A stretch of 64,000 nt of DNA from CAZEHS01 sp964511875. Lineage in GTDB: Bacteria > Bacillota > Clostridia > Peptostreptococcales > Acidaminobacteraceae. Below are positions 16,486-26,141 of the stretch, piece after piece. Position 1 is the first letter of the stretch, and each line of letters opens with the position of its first letter. The position numbers were made by a program, and so were the translations under genes. The DNA lies in contig CAZEHS010000003.1 of assembly GCA_964511875.1 (NCBI GenBank), positions 20,436 through 84,435 on the forward strand. Reading direction: 5' to 3'. The notes under the pieces were generated by a model that saw nothing but the letters and a program-made list of their open reading frames with translations, had not been told where the DNA came from and made no database searches.

Positions 16486-17460
16486 ATGCTGATGAATCTC
16501 GTTGAAGCCGTAAACAGCGCCATGGATTCTGAAATGACTCTGGATTCTTCTGTTATCGTGTTCGGAGAGGATTCCGGGTTCGAGGGCGGCGTGTTCCGCG
16601 CCACTAAAGGACTCCAGGCAAAATTTGGGAAAGACCGATGCTTTGACAGCATTCTGGCTGAATCCGCAATTGTCGGCACCGCAATCGGAATGGCCATAAA
16701 CGGATTGAGGCCGATTGCTGAAATCCAGTTCGAAGGTTTCCTATATCCCGCTCTGAATCAGATTTATACCCATGCTTCAAGGATACGGAACCGGTCCAGG
16801 GGCAAATATACTGTCCCGATGGTAATTCGTATGCCATACGGCGGCGGCGTCAAAGCGCTTGAACATCATTCGGAAACACCAGAAATCCTGCTTGCTCATA
16901 TCCCAGGACTCAAGGTCGTTATCCCTTCAACCCCTTATGATGCCAAAGGACTTCTCATTGCTGCCATCCGCGATCCTGATCCGGTCATATTCTTTGAACC
17001 CAAACGGATATACCGGGCTTTTCGCCAGGAGGTTCCCGAGGAGGCTTACACCTTGCCTATCGGTAAGGCCCAAATAATCAAGGAAGGCAATCAGATGACC
17101 GTTGTCACCTACGGTGCCATGGTACGGGATGTGCAGGAATCCGTCAAGACCCTGGAATCCGAAGGCTTCAGCATTGAGCTGATCGACCTCCGTACAATCT
17201 CGCCTTATGACCGGGCTACCGTGATCGCATCGGTTCAAAAGACAGGCAGGTTCGCAGTGGTTCACGAAGCTGTCACTACCTTTGGCGTGGGAGCCGAACT
17301 GATCGCTGCTGTAAACGAGGATGCATTCCTCTACCTGGAAGCTCCGCCGATGCGGATCGCATCGCCGGATATTGTCATTCCGCTGCCCCAGGGTGAGCAT
17401 TTCTTTCAATTGGATTCGGCTTATATCACTCATAAGCTCCGGTCAGTTCTAAAATTTTAG
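16486..17460 (+). CDS. pdhB: Pyruvate dehydrogenase-type E1 component, beta subunit
   Basis: 324 residues, full length for the family. Visible motifs are VFGEDSGFEGGVFRATKGL near 24, the TPP-binding Glu in AEIQFEGFLYPALNQI near 77, RMPYGGGVKALEHHSE near 107 and the C-terminal transketolase domain with RTISPYD and FAVVHEA. It forms the alpha2beta2 E1 with the preceding gene. The gap to the alpha stop is two bases, and an AGGAGG lies just inside the end of that gene, so translation is probably coupled. Confidence 0.9.
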   Translation: MLMNLVEAVNSAMDSEMTLDSSVIVFGEDSGFEGGVFRATKGLQAKFGKDRCFDSILAESAIVGTAIGMAINGLRPIAEIQFEGFLYPALNQIYTHASRIRNRSRGKYTVPMVIRMPYGGGVKALEHHSETPEILLAHIPGLKVVIPSTPYDAKGLLIAAIRDPDPVIFFEPKRIYRAFRQEVPEEAYTLPIGKAQIIKEGNQMTVVTYGAMVRDVQESVKTLESEGFSIELIDLRTISPYDRATVIASVQKTGRFAVVHEAVTTFGVGAELIAAVNEDAFLYLEAPPMRIASPDIVIPLPQGEHFFQLDSAYITHKLRSVLKF

Positions 17461-17470
17461 GAGGATGACG

Positions 17471-18790
17471 ATGAAAGACATACTGTTCGCAGATATCGGT
17501 GAAGGCATCCACGAAGGTGTTCTCCGCCAGTGGGCCGTCCAAGCCGGTGAGGCCGTAAAAGAGGGGCAGACGCTTTTCTTAGTGGAGACAGACAAAGTCA
17601 CTGCGGAGATTCCCTCCCCCGTTGACGGTAAGGTTGCCGATCTGATGGCCCAGGTCGGCGAAACCATAAAGGTAGGCCAGACAATCCTGCGCATTGATGA
17701 CGGCAGTGAAACACCAGCTGCAAGCAAGGAAATAAAGAAGGAGCCTGAAGTTGGCGAACCTGTGAAAAAACAGGAGGTTACTATAACAGAGCAAGGGAGT
17801 ACCAGTGTGGTGGGGCAACTGGTTATTTCTTCTGAAGTGATCCCCTCCAGTCATGAGGGCGGACATGTCACTGAAGAATCTCCCTCCATGAGGAAGAAGG
17901 TACTGGCAACGCCTGTGGCGCGTAAAATGGCGCAGGACCTCGGCGTTGATATCAATACGCTTATCGGTACAGGTCCTGCCGGGCGGATTATGAAGGATGA
18001 TATCCAGCAGGCGGTCAGTAAGCCGGCTGAAACGGCAGCTCAGGCGGAGGGTACAGCCATTAAACCTGCTGTTCAGCCAACGGCCCCTGCTGCCATGGAC
18101 CAGCAGGTTCCTATGAGCATGCTGCGAAAAACAATTGCCCGCAACATGACCCTGTCAAAAACAACGATTCCTCATGCCGCAGCCATGGACGAGGTTGATG
18201 TAACAGAGCTTGTGCATCTGCGCGAGCAGATGAAAGCCGTTGCACAGGATGAAGGTGTTCACCTGACGTTCATGGGTTTTATCCTGAAAGCGGCAGCAGC
18301 TGCACTGAAAGCTCATCCTGATGTCAATGCCAGCCTCTCAGAGGATGGCGAGTACATGATCCTGCATAAATCCGTGAACCTCGGAATAGCAGTGGATACA
18401 CCTGAAGGTCTGATGGTCCCTGTCATCCAGGGAGCAGATTCCAGAGGAATACTTGACCTTGCAATGGAGACCGCCCGATTGGCCGAGGCCTGCAGGGCCC
18501 ATACGATCAAGCTGGATGAGCTGCAGGGCGGCACCTTCAGCATAACCAATTACGGATCGGCCGGTACCCTGTTCGGTCTGCCGGTGATCAAGCCCAACGA
18601 GGCGGCTATTCTAGGGGTCGGAACAATCACTAAAAAACCCGTGGTAATCGATGACCAGATTGTCGTACGGGATATCCTGGCACTGACCCTCTGTTTCGAT
18701 CACCGAATCGTAGACGGCGGAGGAGCAGGACGATTCATGAACGAAATCAAGCGCCTCCTGAAGCAGCCGCTGCTGCTTCTGATGAAGTAG
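17471..18790 (+). CDS. pdhC: Dihydrolipoyl acyltransferase (E2) of 2-oxoacid dehydrogenase
   Basis: 439 residues. A single lipoyl domain lies at about 1-78 with the lipoylated lysine in VETDKVTAEI. A linker leads to the E3/E1-binding domain near 143-178 (ATPVARKMAQDLGV, GPAGRIMKDDI), then an Ala/Pro-rich linker. The catalytic domain covers about 215-438 and ends with FDHRIVDGGGAGRF (catalytic His and Asp). It forms the core of the complex. AGGAGG lies six bases before ATG 17471; the ATG at 17465 is too close to that site to be used. Single-lipoyl, single-binding-domain architecture is normal for Gram-positive complexes. Confidence 0.92.
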   Translation: MKDILFADIGEGIHEGVLRQWAVQAGEAVKEGQTLFLVETDKVTAEIPSPVDGKVADLMAQVGETIKVGQTILRIDDGSETPAASKEIKKEPEVGEPVKKQEVTITEQGSTSVVGQLVISSEVIPSSHEGGHVTEESPSMRKKVLATPVARKMAQDLGVDINTLIGTGPAGRIMKDDIQQAVSKPAETAAQAEGTAIKPAVQPTAPAAMDQQVPMSMLRKTIARNMTLSKTTIPHAAAMDEVDVTELVHLREQMKAVAQDEGVHLTFMGFILKAAAAALKAHPDVNASLSEDGEYMILHKSVNLGIAVDTPEGLMVPVIQGADSRGILDLAMETARLAEACRAHTIKLDELQGGTFSITNYGSAGTLFGLPVIKPNEAAILGVGTITKKPVVIDDQIVVRDILALTLCFDHRIVDGGGAGRFMNEIKRLLKQPLLLLMK

Positions 18791-18798
18791 GCGATGCC

Positions 18799-20181
18799 AT
18801 GGACTATGACATTTGCATCATCGGAGGCGGCCCAGGCGGTTATGTAGCCGCAATCAAGGCCGCTCAGCTGGGGGCCAAAACAGCCCTCATCGAAAATGAC
18901 AGGATCGGCGGGGTCTGTCTGAATTACGGCTGCATACCCACCAAGACCATGCTCCGTACTGCCAGGCTCTTCTCGGATATCCAGGATGCAGCCAGGTACG
19001 GTATTGTGCTGGAAGGCAGCAAGGCCACCATCGATTGGACACGGCTGATGAAACGCAAGGATTCAGTCGTCAATCAGCTTGTCGGAGGCGTCAAGCAGCT
19101 TCTGAAACGCAATGGCGTTACTGTTTTTGAGGGGTTTGGGACGGTTCAGGATCCCCACACCGTCCGTGTAGGGGATCAGACAATCACATCATCCCATCTG
19201 ATTGTTGCTACAGGTACCTCGACAGCATTTCCTAACATCCCCGGTCTCACCAAAGCACGGGAGAAGGGCATCGCCATCGACAGCACAGGGGCCCTGGTGC
19301 TCGAGGCCTTACCGAAGAGTATGATCATCCTCGGGGGCGGTGTTGTGGCAGTGGAATTCGCCACCCTGTTCAACGGCCTGGGAACTGAAGTCGTCATGGT
19401 GCAGCGTTCAGCGGAAATCCTGAAGAATCTGGACTCTGAGGTTCGTCACACCATGCAGTCTCACCTGGTTCAATCCGGCGTGAAACTTTATCACAGCACG
19501 AAAGTCCTGTCTGTTTCTGATCACGTTGTCGCCCTGGATACCCCAGAAGGACCCATCAAGGTCAGCGCCGATTACATTCTGGTTTCCACGGGACGAAGCG
19601 CAAACATGGCAGGCCTGGAAGCACTGAACCTGAAAATGTCAAACGGTTATGTCGAGACGGACGTCCACCTTCGCACCAATATTCCGGACGTGTATGCCAT
19701 CGGGGATCTGAATGGGAAGTTCATGCTGGCCCATGTCGCCTCTGCAGAAGGCATCACAGCAGTCGAAAATATCCTTGGCAACAAGACTGCCATCAATTAC
19801 GACCGTGTTCCCTCCTGCATTTACAGCTTCCCGGAGGTGGGGGTCGTTGGGATGACTGAAGACGAGGCTGCCCAAAGGGGATATGACGTCCTGATCAGCA
19901 TTTTCCCTCTCACTGCAAACGGTAAGGCTCTTGCAGAGGGTGACAACCTGGGATTTGTGAAGATTGTGGCTGAAAAGAAATACGGCGAAGTGCTGGGGGT
20001 TCACATTGTAGCCTCACACGCCACGGACATGATTGCAGAAGCAGTGGCAACGTTGGAGCTGGAAGGCACGGTTCATGACCTGGCACGTACGGTACACCCG
20101 CACCCAACCCTATCCGAAATAGTCATGGAAGCGGCCCATGGGGCGGTGGACAAACCTATTCATATTTTCAGGGAACCGTGA
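18799..20181 (+). CDS. lpdA: Dihydrolipoamide dehydrogenase (E3)
   Basis: 460 residues. FAD motif GGGPGGYVAA near 9, redox-active disulfide GGVCLNYGCIPTK near 36-48, NAD motif GGGVVAVEFATLFNGLG near 176, second FAD motif VYAIGDLNG near 302, and dimer-interface active-site HPHPTLSE near 434. It reoxidises the dihydrolipoyl group of E2 and makes NADH. It lies eight bases after the E2 stop and is the last gene of the lplA-pdh operon. The ribosome site is weak (AGGCGAT), consistent with coupling to the upstream gene. Confidence 0.93.
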   Translation: MDYDICIIGGGPGGYVAAIKAAQLGAKTALIENDRIGGVCLNYGCIPTKTMLRTARLFSDIQDAARYGIVLEGSKATIDWTRLMKRKDSVVNQLVGGVKQLLKRNGVTVFEGFGTVQDPHTVRVGDQTITSSHLIVATGTSTAFPNIPGLTKAREKGIAIDSTGALVLEALPKSMIILGGGVVAVEFATLFNGLGTEVVMVQRSAEILKNLDSEVRHTMQSHLVQSGVKLYHSTKVLSVSDHVVALDTPEGPIKVSADYILVSTGRSANMAGLEALNLKMSNGYVETDVHLRTNIPDVYAIGDLNGKFMLAHVASAEGITAVENILGNKTAINYDRVPSCIYSFPEVGVVGMTEDEAAQRGYDVLISIFPLTANGKALAEGDNLGFVKIVAEKKYGEVLGVHIVASHATDMIAEAVATLELEGTVHDLARTVHPHPTLSEIVMEAAHGAVDKPIHIFREP

Positions 20182-20198
20182 ACGGATACTGCTAGGTT

Positions 20199-20263
20199 AA
20201 CGCAATGAATAGGCTGTCTCATAACAGGAATATGATTCCTGTAAGAGACAGCCTATTTGCGTT
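20199..20263 (+). repeat. Long hairpin repeat (GGCTGTCTC family), copy 1, possible terminator of the pdh operon
   Basis: AACGCA and AATAGGCTGTCTC pair with GAGACAGCCTATT and TGCGTT, enclosing an inner ACAGGAAT-ATG-ATTCCTGT hairpin, for about 27 base pairs in all. A diverged relative sits at 52340-52389. Each copy is followed by a GTTTAT-like stretch and lies beside a copy of the GTCATTGCGAG repeat. It begins 18 bases after lpdA and may stop transcription. Confidence 0.65.
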
Positions 20264-20273
20264 TATAGAAGTT

Positions 20274-20329
20274 GTCATCGCGAGCAAAGCGCGGCGATCT
20301 CTCTCTTGAGAACAATGTGGTAAATGCAA
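20274..20329 (+). repeat. GTCATTGCGAG-type dispersed repeat, copy A
   Basis: 56 bases that match, with three differences, the reverse complement of 52268-52323. It starts GTCATCGCGAG, contains GCGCGGCGATCTCTC and ends near AAATGCAA. Related AAGGGAGAGATNGCCGCG arms form hairpins at 30165 and 48255. No coding potential. Confidence 0.75.
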
Positions 20330-20353
20330 GCTTTAATACTTCTTTTCAAGACT

Positions 20354-22780
20354 TCATTTTTTCAAGTTTTGACTTGTCCGGTAGAAATCCTCCCAGGGAT
20401 CATCCTCTGAAATCCGCCTCATTGCCTCTTCCATACCGATTCCATTGGGTTCCACCGTATCAAGCTCGTCCCATGAAATGGGCATGGAAACGGGGGCACC
20501 CTTCCTCGCCCTCAGGGAATAGGGTGCAACGCTGGTGGCGGTTCTATTGTTTCTGATCCAATCGATGAAGATCTTTCCTTTTCTTTTTTCCTTTCGCATG
20601 TTGCTTGTGTAGCGGTCAGGCCACCGCTGTTCCATGACCTTGGCCATGAGCTTTGCAAACTCCCGTACCGTATCCCAGTCCGCCTTGGGCTCAAGGGGTA
20701 CGACCAGATGGTAACCCTTTCCTCCGCTGGTCTTGAGAAACGATTCCAATGAAAGCTCGTCCAGTACCTTCTTCATGTCCCGTACACCCTCACGGAGCCT
20801 GTTCAGATCCATCCCCTCATCCGGATCCAGATCAAAGACAATCATGTCGGGCTTTTCCAGATGATCTATCTGGCTCCCCCATACATGAAACTCCAACGTG
20901 CCGATCTGTACGGAGTAGATGATGCCCTGAACATTCTTGATGAAAAAGTATTCTTCCACATCCCCGCTGTTTTCTCTGACGGGCAGCTTACCCAGCCCTT
21001 CTGCAGCCTGATGAAGATGCTTCTGATAGAAACATTCACTGGGTACGCCATCAGGACAGCGGACAAAGCTCAGCACCCGGTTCCCTACGTAGGGCATCAT
21101 GCGGCCTGCGACCGCCTCATAGTAGCGCGCCACATCTTCCTTGGTGATTCCGCTGCCCTCAAAGAGTTCCTTGTCCGGACTGCTTACCTTGACGCTGCTC
21201 ACCAGGATGCTCTTGTGGTCGGATTTCTTAGGTTTAGGATTTTCCTCAGCCGCTTCTTCCTTGTCTTTCATATCTTCCCTCACAACGTCCCTTGGTTCCT
21301 TATCCGTTCGTAACCCTTTATAGCTGGCTTGTATCAGCAGATTCTCATCGGACCATTCTGCGAATCGGATCTCTGCAATCAAAGTTGGTTCAAGCCAGGT
21401 GATGGTCTCGTCACTCCTCTTTTCAGGCGTATCCCTGAACGGTGATGTCTGACTTTTTATTTCCCTGAACTTCTCCTCGAGCATATCCATGGTCTTCTGG
21501 GTGAACCCTGTTCCCGCACGTCCTGCATAGATAAGGTCCTGCCCTTCATAAACTCCAAGAAGAAGCGCACTCACACCGGCTCTTTTTTTGTCAGTAAGCG
21601 AATAGCCTCCAATGACGAATTCCTGTCTGGTATCACATTTCATTTTAAGCCAATCGCCGTTTCTTGATCCGCTATAGATGGAATCCGCCCTTTTACATAG
21701 GATTCCTTCCATATTGGCTTTACAGGCAGCAATGAGGATATCCTCAGTGTTCCCACTCGTATGGTTGCTGTAATGGAGGCTTTTCGGTGCATCCTCCAGG
21801 AGGAATTTCAGCATTTCCTTTCTTTTTATCAAAGGTTCCCGTCTCAAATCCGACCCTGTAAGTGCCAACAGATCGAATAGGGCATAGGTGAGACTTTTCC
21901 CCCTGGGATTCTGGATGTATCGCTGCAAAGCCTGGAAGTCCGTCTTTCCTTTCGAATCAAGGACCACCATTTCCCCATCCAGAACCATGGTCCTCCCATC
22001 AGCCCATTCAAGCAGGGTATCTGCCATGACATGAAACTTCTTTGTATAATCCTGTCCATTCCTCGTCAGGAGACGCACCCGATTGCCATCAAGATAGGCA
22101 AGGATTCTGTAGCCGTCATATTTCAATTCATAAATCCAGTCATCACCGGCAGGCGCCTTATCCACAAGCACTGGAAGCTGCGCACTCACTTCCCCGAAGG
22201 GGAGATCAACGGATTTTCCCTCCCGAATTTCCTCCATGGTCCGTCCGGTACGGATGCTGGTTGTGAATCCGGAGACCCCGTCAAAGTCCATGACTTCCTT
22301 GTCCTTCTCCTTGATGAGAAGCCAGTTCTTTTCGTTCATTTCTTCCCTGGCTTTCATTCTGACCAGAGCCCATTTCCCCTTTAGCCTCTTACCTTTGATG
22401 ATGAGCTTCAGGGACCCCTCCTTCAACCCCTTCTCCACATCTGCCAGAGGTTCCCAATAACCCTCATCCCAAAGCATGACGATTCCTCCGCCGTATTCCT
22501 TCTCAGGAATGGTACCCTCAAAATTCCGGTATTCCAGCGGATGGTCCTCTACCCGGACAGCCAGCCTCTTGTCATGTGGATCGTATGAAGGACCTTTTGG
22601 TACAGCCCAACTCAGCAGGACGCCTTCCCACTCCAAACGGAGGTCGTAGTGATCGCTGCGGGCTTGATGGTGCTGAACGACAAATTTCAGCTTTTCTGAT
22701 GACTTTTCTTTCCGTCCCGCCGGCTCTTTCGACTTCTCGAAGTCTCTTTTCCTGTCGTATTCCTCCAGATTCCGTTCCAT
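20354..22780 (-). CDS. ligD: ATP-dependent DNA ligase D (PE-LIG-POL)
   Basis: 808 residues with three modules. Residues 30-160 are a 3'-phosphoesterase domain (DHYDLRLEW, VPKGPS). Residues about 210-500 are the ATP ligase, with nucleophile lysine in ELKYDGYR near 219 and an OB fold. Residues about 530-800 are the primase-polymerase domain with catalytic FDLDPDEG and SGGKGYH. It repairs double-strand breaks by end joining with Ku, whose gene ends at the A of this ATG. The PE-LIG-POL order is that of Pseudomonas LigD rather than the LIG-POL form of Bacillus. The charged Lys/Glu-rich linker near 510-530 separates ligase and polymerase. Confidence 0.95.
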   Translation of the reverse strand: MERNLEEYDRKRDFEKSKEPAGRKEKSSEKLKFVVQHHQARSDHYDLRLEWEGVLLSWAVPKGPSYDPHDKRLAVRVEDHPLEYRNFEGTIPEKEYGGGIVMLWDEGYWEPLADVEKGLKEGSLKLIIKGKRLKGKWALVRMKAREEMNEKNWLLIKEKDKEVMDFDGVSGFTTSIRTGRTMEEIREGKSVDLPFGEVSAQLPVLVDKAPAGDDWIYELKYDGYRILAYLDGNRVRLLTRNGQDYTKKFHVMADTLLEWADGRTMVLDGEMVVLDSKGKTDFQALQRYIQNPRGKSLTYALFDLLALTGSDLRREPLIKRKEMLKFLLEDAPKSLHYSNHTSGNTEDILIAACKANMEGILCKRADSIYSGSRNGDWLKMKCDTRQEFVIGGYSLTDKKRAGVSALLLGVYEGQDLIYAGRAGTGFTQKTMDMLEEKFREIKSQTSPFRDTPEKRSDETITWLEPTLIAEIRFAEWSDENLLIQASYKGLRTDKEPRDVVREDMKDKEEAAEENPKPKKSDHKSILVSSVKVSSPDKELFEGSGITKEDVARYYEAVAGRMMPYVGNRVLSFVRCPDGVPSECFYQKHLHQAAEGLGKLPVRENSGDVEEYFFIKNVQGIIYSVQIGTLEFHVWGSQIDHLEKPDMIVFDLDPDEGMDLNRLREGVRDMKKVLDELSLESFLKTSGGKGYHLVVPLEPKADWDTVREFAKLMAKVMEQRWPDRYTSNMRKEKRKGKIFIDWIRNNRTATSVAPYSLRARKGAPVSMPISWDELDTVEPNGIGMEEAMRRISEDDPWEDFYRTSQNLKK

Positions 22781-23628
22781 TAGCCTTTGCTCACCTTCTT
22801 CCTGGGAGCCTTACCCGCTGCTTCAGTCTTGATTTCGCGCGATTTTTTTGCCTCCACGCTTCTCTTAAGAAGATCCATGATGTCCACGACTTTCCCGGTG
22901 AGAGCTGTATCCTCCCCTTCATCGATTTCCTCATCCTGGACGGCATCTCTTGATTTCTTCGATTTAGCCTCGATCCGCTTCATTACGGCTTCTCTATATT
23001 TATCTTTGTATTCTGCCGGTTTCCACTCTTCGGTCAAGCTGTCGATTAGGCTCTCAGCAAGCTCCAGCTCCTTTGGAGTGATCTTAACTGACTCAGGAAC
23101 CTTCAGATCTTCCATTGAACGGATGTCATCATGGAACCTGATGAGATTGAGAACCAGTGCGCCATTTATGGAATAAATCACGGTCAGGTATTCCTTAGTT
23201 CTTATCACAACCCGTGCTACGGCAATTTTTTCGGTTTTTTCCAGAGCTTCACGAAGAAGAATATAAGCCTTTTCCCCTCCTTTTGTGGGCGCAATGTAAT
23301 AGGGCTTCTCCAGATACATGAGGGAGAGCTCTTCCCTCTTGATGAAGGTTTCAATGTCCACCGTCCTTGTTGCCGTCACATCCGCCTTCACAAAGTCCTC
23401 ATCCGTCATGACCACGTATTCCCCGTCTTCAAACTCATAGGCCTTGACGATGTTGTCCCAGGGCACTTCCTCGCCGGTGACTTCATTTACTCTTTTATAC
23501 TTGATCTTGTTTTCATCTCGGGAATCAATAAGATGGAACTTCAGGTCATTATCCTCTTCCACGGGATACAGATTTATAGGGATATTCACCAATCCGAAAG
23601 AAATGGCACCTTTCCATATTGATCTCAT
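22780..23628 (-). CDS. ku: Ku protein, non-homologous end joining
   Basis: 282 residues starting MRSIWKGAISFGLVNIPINLY, the invariant beginning of bacterial Ku. The core beta-barrel and bridge cover about 1-230, and a Lys/Arg-rich tail follows (KSKKSRDAVQ, KAPRKKVSKG), as in Ku proteins that bind DNA ends and recruit LigD. Its TAA overlaps the ligD ATG by one base (TAATG), so the two are translationally coupled. The pair is a self-contained repair unit in the cytoplasm. Confidence 0.95.
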   Translation of the reverse strand: MRSIWKGAISFGLVNIPINLYPVEEDNDLKFHLIDSRDENKIKYKRVNEVTGEEVPWDNIVKAYEFEDGEYVVMTDEDFVKADVTATRTVDIETFIKREELSLMYLEKPYYIAPTKGGEKAYILLREALEKTEKIAVARVVIRTKEYLTVIYSINGALVLNLIRFHDDIRSMEDLKVPESVKITPKELELAESLIDSLTEEWKPAEYKDKYREAVMKRIEAKSKKSRDAVQDEEIDEGEDTALTGKVVDIMDLLKRSVEAKKSREIKTEAAGKAPRKKVSKG

Positions 23629-23645
23629 TACCGTTCACTCCTCAC

Positions 23646-25361
23646 TTAAGCCTTCATAGGCAACGTCATCTTCACTGCCGTTCCTTGCCCATGGCCTGTT
23701 TCAATCCTTAGTCCGTAACCATCTCCAAAGTGCAGCCGGATCCGTCGTTCCACGTTATTGATTCCGACACCGCCTAGCCGAATACCGGATGGTTTATCCT
23801 CACCCTTTTGGAAGCCGATGCCGTTGTCCGTGACATTCAGGCACAGATTGCCGGCCTCCTCCTTAGCGGAGATGAGGATATGCCCCTTCCCATCCAGCTC
23901 CCTAATTCCATGATAAATGGCGTTCTCCACTATGGGCTGGAGAATGATTCGGGGTACTCTGACCGCATACAGGGATTCGTCAGCTTCGATGGCATAACTC
24001 AACTTATCGCCATACCGCTGCATCTGGATGAACAGATATTGCCGCACATGCTCCAGCTCATCCGATAGGGGAATCAATTCCTCTCCCTTGCTCAATGAAA
24101 GCCGGAAAAAATGGGCCAGTGATTTCGTCACAGCAATCACCTTTTCACTGTCGTTGAATTCAGCCATCCATACGATGGTATCCAATGTATTGTAAAGGAA
24201 GTGGGGATTTATCTGGCTATGAAGTGCATTGATTTCATAGGTCCGCAGCTCTTTTTCCTTATCGCTGATGCTGTTCATCAGGATTTCAATCCGATCCATC
24301 ATCATATTATAGTGACGGGCCAGACTCTCGGCCTCATAACAGCCCCGTTCATCAACAGTTACCCGGGCCAATCCCTCTTCCAGGCTTTGCATGGCTTCCT
24401 CCAGCCGCTGGATCGGGTTGGTTATTTTGCCTGCAACAAAGACACCGCCCCCCAATACGATGGCCATAAGAAACAGTGCGGCTACTACAAAGGTTTCTAT
24501 CAGCTGTCGACGGATGATGGACAGGTCATCCAGTGAAGAAAGGCCCACCAGTGTCCAGTGGGTACCCTCAATGGCATAGTGATCCGTCAGCATACCCATC
24601 CCCGCGTCATACCCGTCCGCCATCCGGCTGATTTCAATCAGCTTGCCTTTTTTGGCGGCATCCTCAAAATAAGCGGGTTCCGGATGATACACGACCCCGC
24701 CCCCGTCGTCCAGGATAAAAGCGAATCCCTTTTTACCCAGGTTAAGACCCGACAGGTAATCTTCAATTACCTGATAGCGGATATCCAGGAGCAGTACGCC
24801 TGCATTGGACCCATTCACATCTGTTATTTCCTGGCTGACAGAGATGACCCAGGTGGACTGTTCCATGGTAAAGCTCTGAAGTCTGGCCGAGGTGAGCACC
24901 GGCATTCCGGCTCCGTTCAGTGCAGCTGCATACCAGGGCTCGTTCATCATATCCGATGAAATCGTCATATCAAGGGACTTCTCATTGGACAGGACATCCC
25001 CATTCTTACTGACAAGCACTACTGATACAAGGGAGGGGTCCGTCGCCAGTGTTGTTCCGATAAGGCTCATTACTCGGGAGCGTGCATCAGGATCAGGATC
25101 TGTCAGGTAAGACCTTGTATCCGGGCTGTCTGCAATGATCCTGGCCAGCGCTTTGAGCTTATCGATATAGACCTCGATATAGTTGCCGCTGCGCTGAACC
25201 GCTGAGATGGTGCTGTTCAGTTCGTTCTGAAGAATGATGCCGGAGATGCTGTTGTAAAGGATTCCTCCCAATAGCGCGATAAGAATCAGGCTGGCTGATA
25301 CGAAATACAGTGAGATCTGGACTTTCAGCAGTCTGAATGTCTTGTTTTTAATTACTTTCAT
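23646..25361 (-). CDS. YesM-type sensor histidine kinase
   Basis: 571 residues: a membrane segment near 17-38, an extracytoplasmic double-Cache-like region to about 290, a second membrane segment (FVVAALFLMAIVLGGGVFV) and HAMP. The His_kinase domain has the H-box SQINPHFLYNTLD near 390, and the ATPase has LQPIVENAIYHG and DNGIGF. This LytS/YesM family usually senses sugars or peptides outside the cell and phosphorylates an AraC-type regulator. The cognate regulator gene lies immediately upstream and overlaps it by 14 bases. No transporter gene is adjacent to suggest the ligand. Confidence 0.92.
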   Translation of the reverse strand: MKVIKNKTFRLLKVQISLYFVSASLILIALLGGILYNSISGIILQNELNSTISAVQRSGNYIEVYIDKLKALARIIADSPDTRSYLTDPDPDARSRVMSLIGTTLATDPSLVSVVLVSKNGDVLSNEKSLDMTISSDMMNEPWYAAALNGAGMPVLTSARLQSFTMEQSTWVISVSQEITDVNGSNAGVLLLDIRYQVIEDYLSGLNLGKKGFAFILDDGGGVVYHPEPAYFEDAAKKGKLIEISRMADGYDAGMGMLTDHYAIEGTHWTLVGLSSLDDLSIIRRQLIETFVVAALFLMAIVLGGGVFVAGKITNPIQRLEEAMQSLEEGLARVTVDERGCYEAESLARHYNMMMDRIEILMNSISDKEKELRTYEINALHSQINPHFLYNTLDTIVWMAEFNDSEKVIAVTKSLAHFFRLSLSKGEELIPLSDELEHVRQYLFIQMQRYGDKLSYAIEADESLYAVRVPRIILQPIVENAIYHGIRELDGKGHILISAKEEAGNLCLNVTDNGIGFQKGEDKPSGIRLGGVGINNVERRIRLHFGDGYGLRIETGHGQGTAVKMTLPMKA

Positions 25362-26130
25362 GGGATCCCCTCACCTTCGCCTGATACTGTCTGGGTGAAA
25401 GTCCATAAAGCTTCCGAAACCGTGTACCAAAATAATTGACATCATCAAAGCCGACTGCCTGAGCAACTTCATAATTCTTCATGTCTGTGGTCAGAAGCAG
25501 CAGCTTGGCCCGCTCCAGTCGGTGGTTCAAGACATAATCCTGAAATGGCTGTCCGAAAATCTTCTTGAATAGACTGCTGAGATACCCGGAGCTGAATCCC
25601 ATGTCGCCAGCCAATGAAGATAATGAGAATTCACTGTTGTTCAGTTCCCTGTCGATGATGGCCAAAATCCGTTCACGATAAGCAAGTTCCACATCGCCAC
25701 CACTGTCCTGAAGTATTTCGCCGACGACCCGAGTGACCTCCTGCTTCTTTCGATCCGACTCCAATCGTGAAATCAGTTTTGTAAGGACCTCCGAGACGTC
25801 CTTTCTGGAAATCGGTTTGAGAATGTAATCCTCCACACCGATTTTCAGAGCCTTGACAGCGTAATCGAAATAATCGTATCCAGTGATTATGGCGATCCGC
25901 ACATCCGGCCTCAGAGCTTTTACGGCCTCTGCAAAATCCAGCCCGTTCATCCGCGGCATGTTGATATCTGCCAGAATAAGGTCCGCACCATGTCGTTTGA
26001 AGATTTCCAGTGCCTCATGGCCGTTGGATGCTTCGTATACTTCTCCGATATTCAGGGCATGCAAGTCGACGAGGGATGTTATCCCCCGTCGGACTAATGA
26101 TTCATCATCCACGATCAACAATTTGTACAT
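25348..26130 (-). CDS. YesN-type response regulator (REC-AraC HTH)
   Basis: 260 residues. The receiver domain (1-120) has DDE near 8, phospho-acceptor Asp in LILADINMPRMNG near 56 and Lys in YILKPISRKD near 105. The AraC/XylS DNA-binding domain lies at about 160-258 (SLSSLAGDMGFSSGYLSSLFKK, ending in the second helix-turn-helix with GFDDVNYFGTRFRKLYGLSP). It is the partner of the YesM kinase downstream. Its likely target is an unlinked uptake operon. Confidence 0.93.
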   Translation of the reverse strand: MYKLLIVDDESLVRRGITSLVDLHALNIGEVYEASNGHEALEIFKRHGADLILADINMPRMNGLDFAEAVKALRPDVRIAIITGYDYFDYAVKALKIGVEDYILKPISRKDVSEVLTKLISRLESDRKKQEVTRVVGEILQDSGGDVELAYRERILAIIDRELNNSEFSLSSLAGDMGFSSGYLSSLFKKIFGQPFQDYVLNHRLERAKLLLLTTDMKNYEVAQAVGFDDVNYFGTRFRKLYGLSPRQYQAKVRGSHESN

Positions 26131-26141
26131 GCTGTTCCTTC

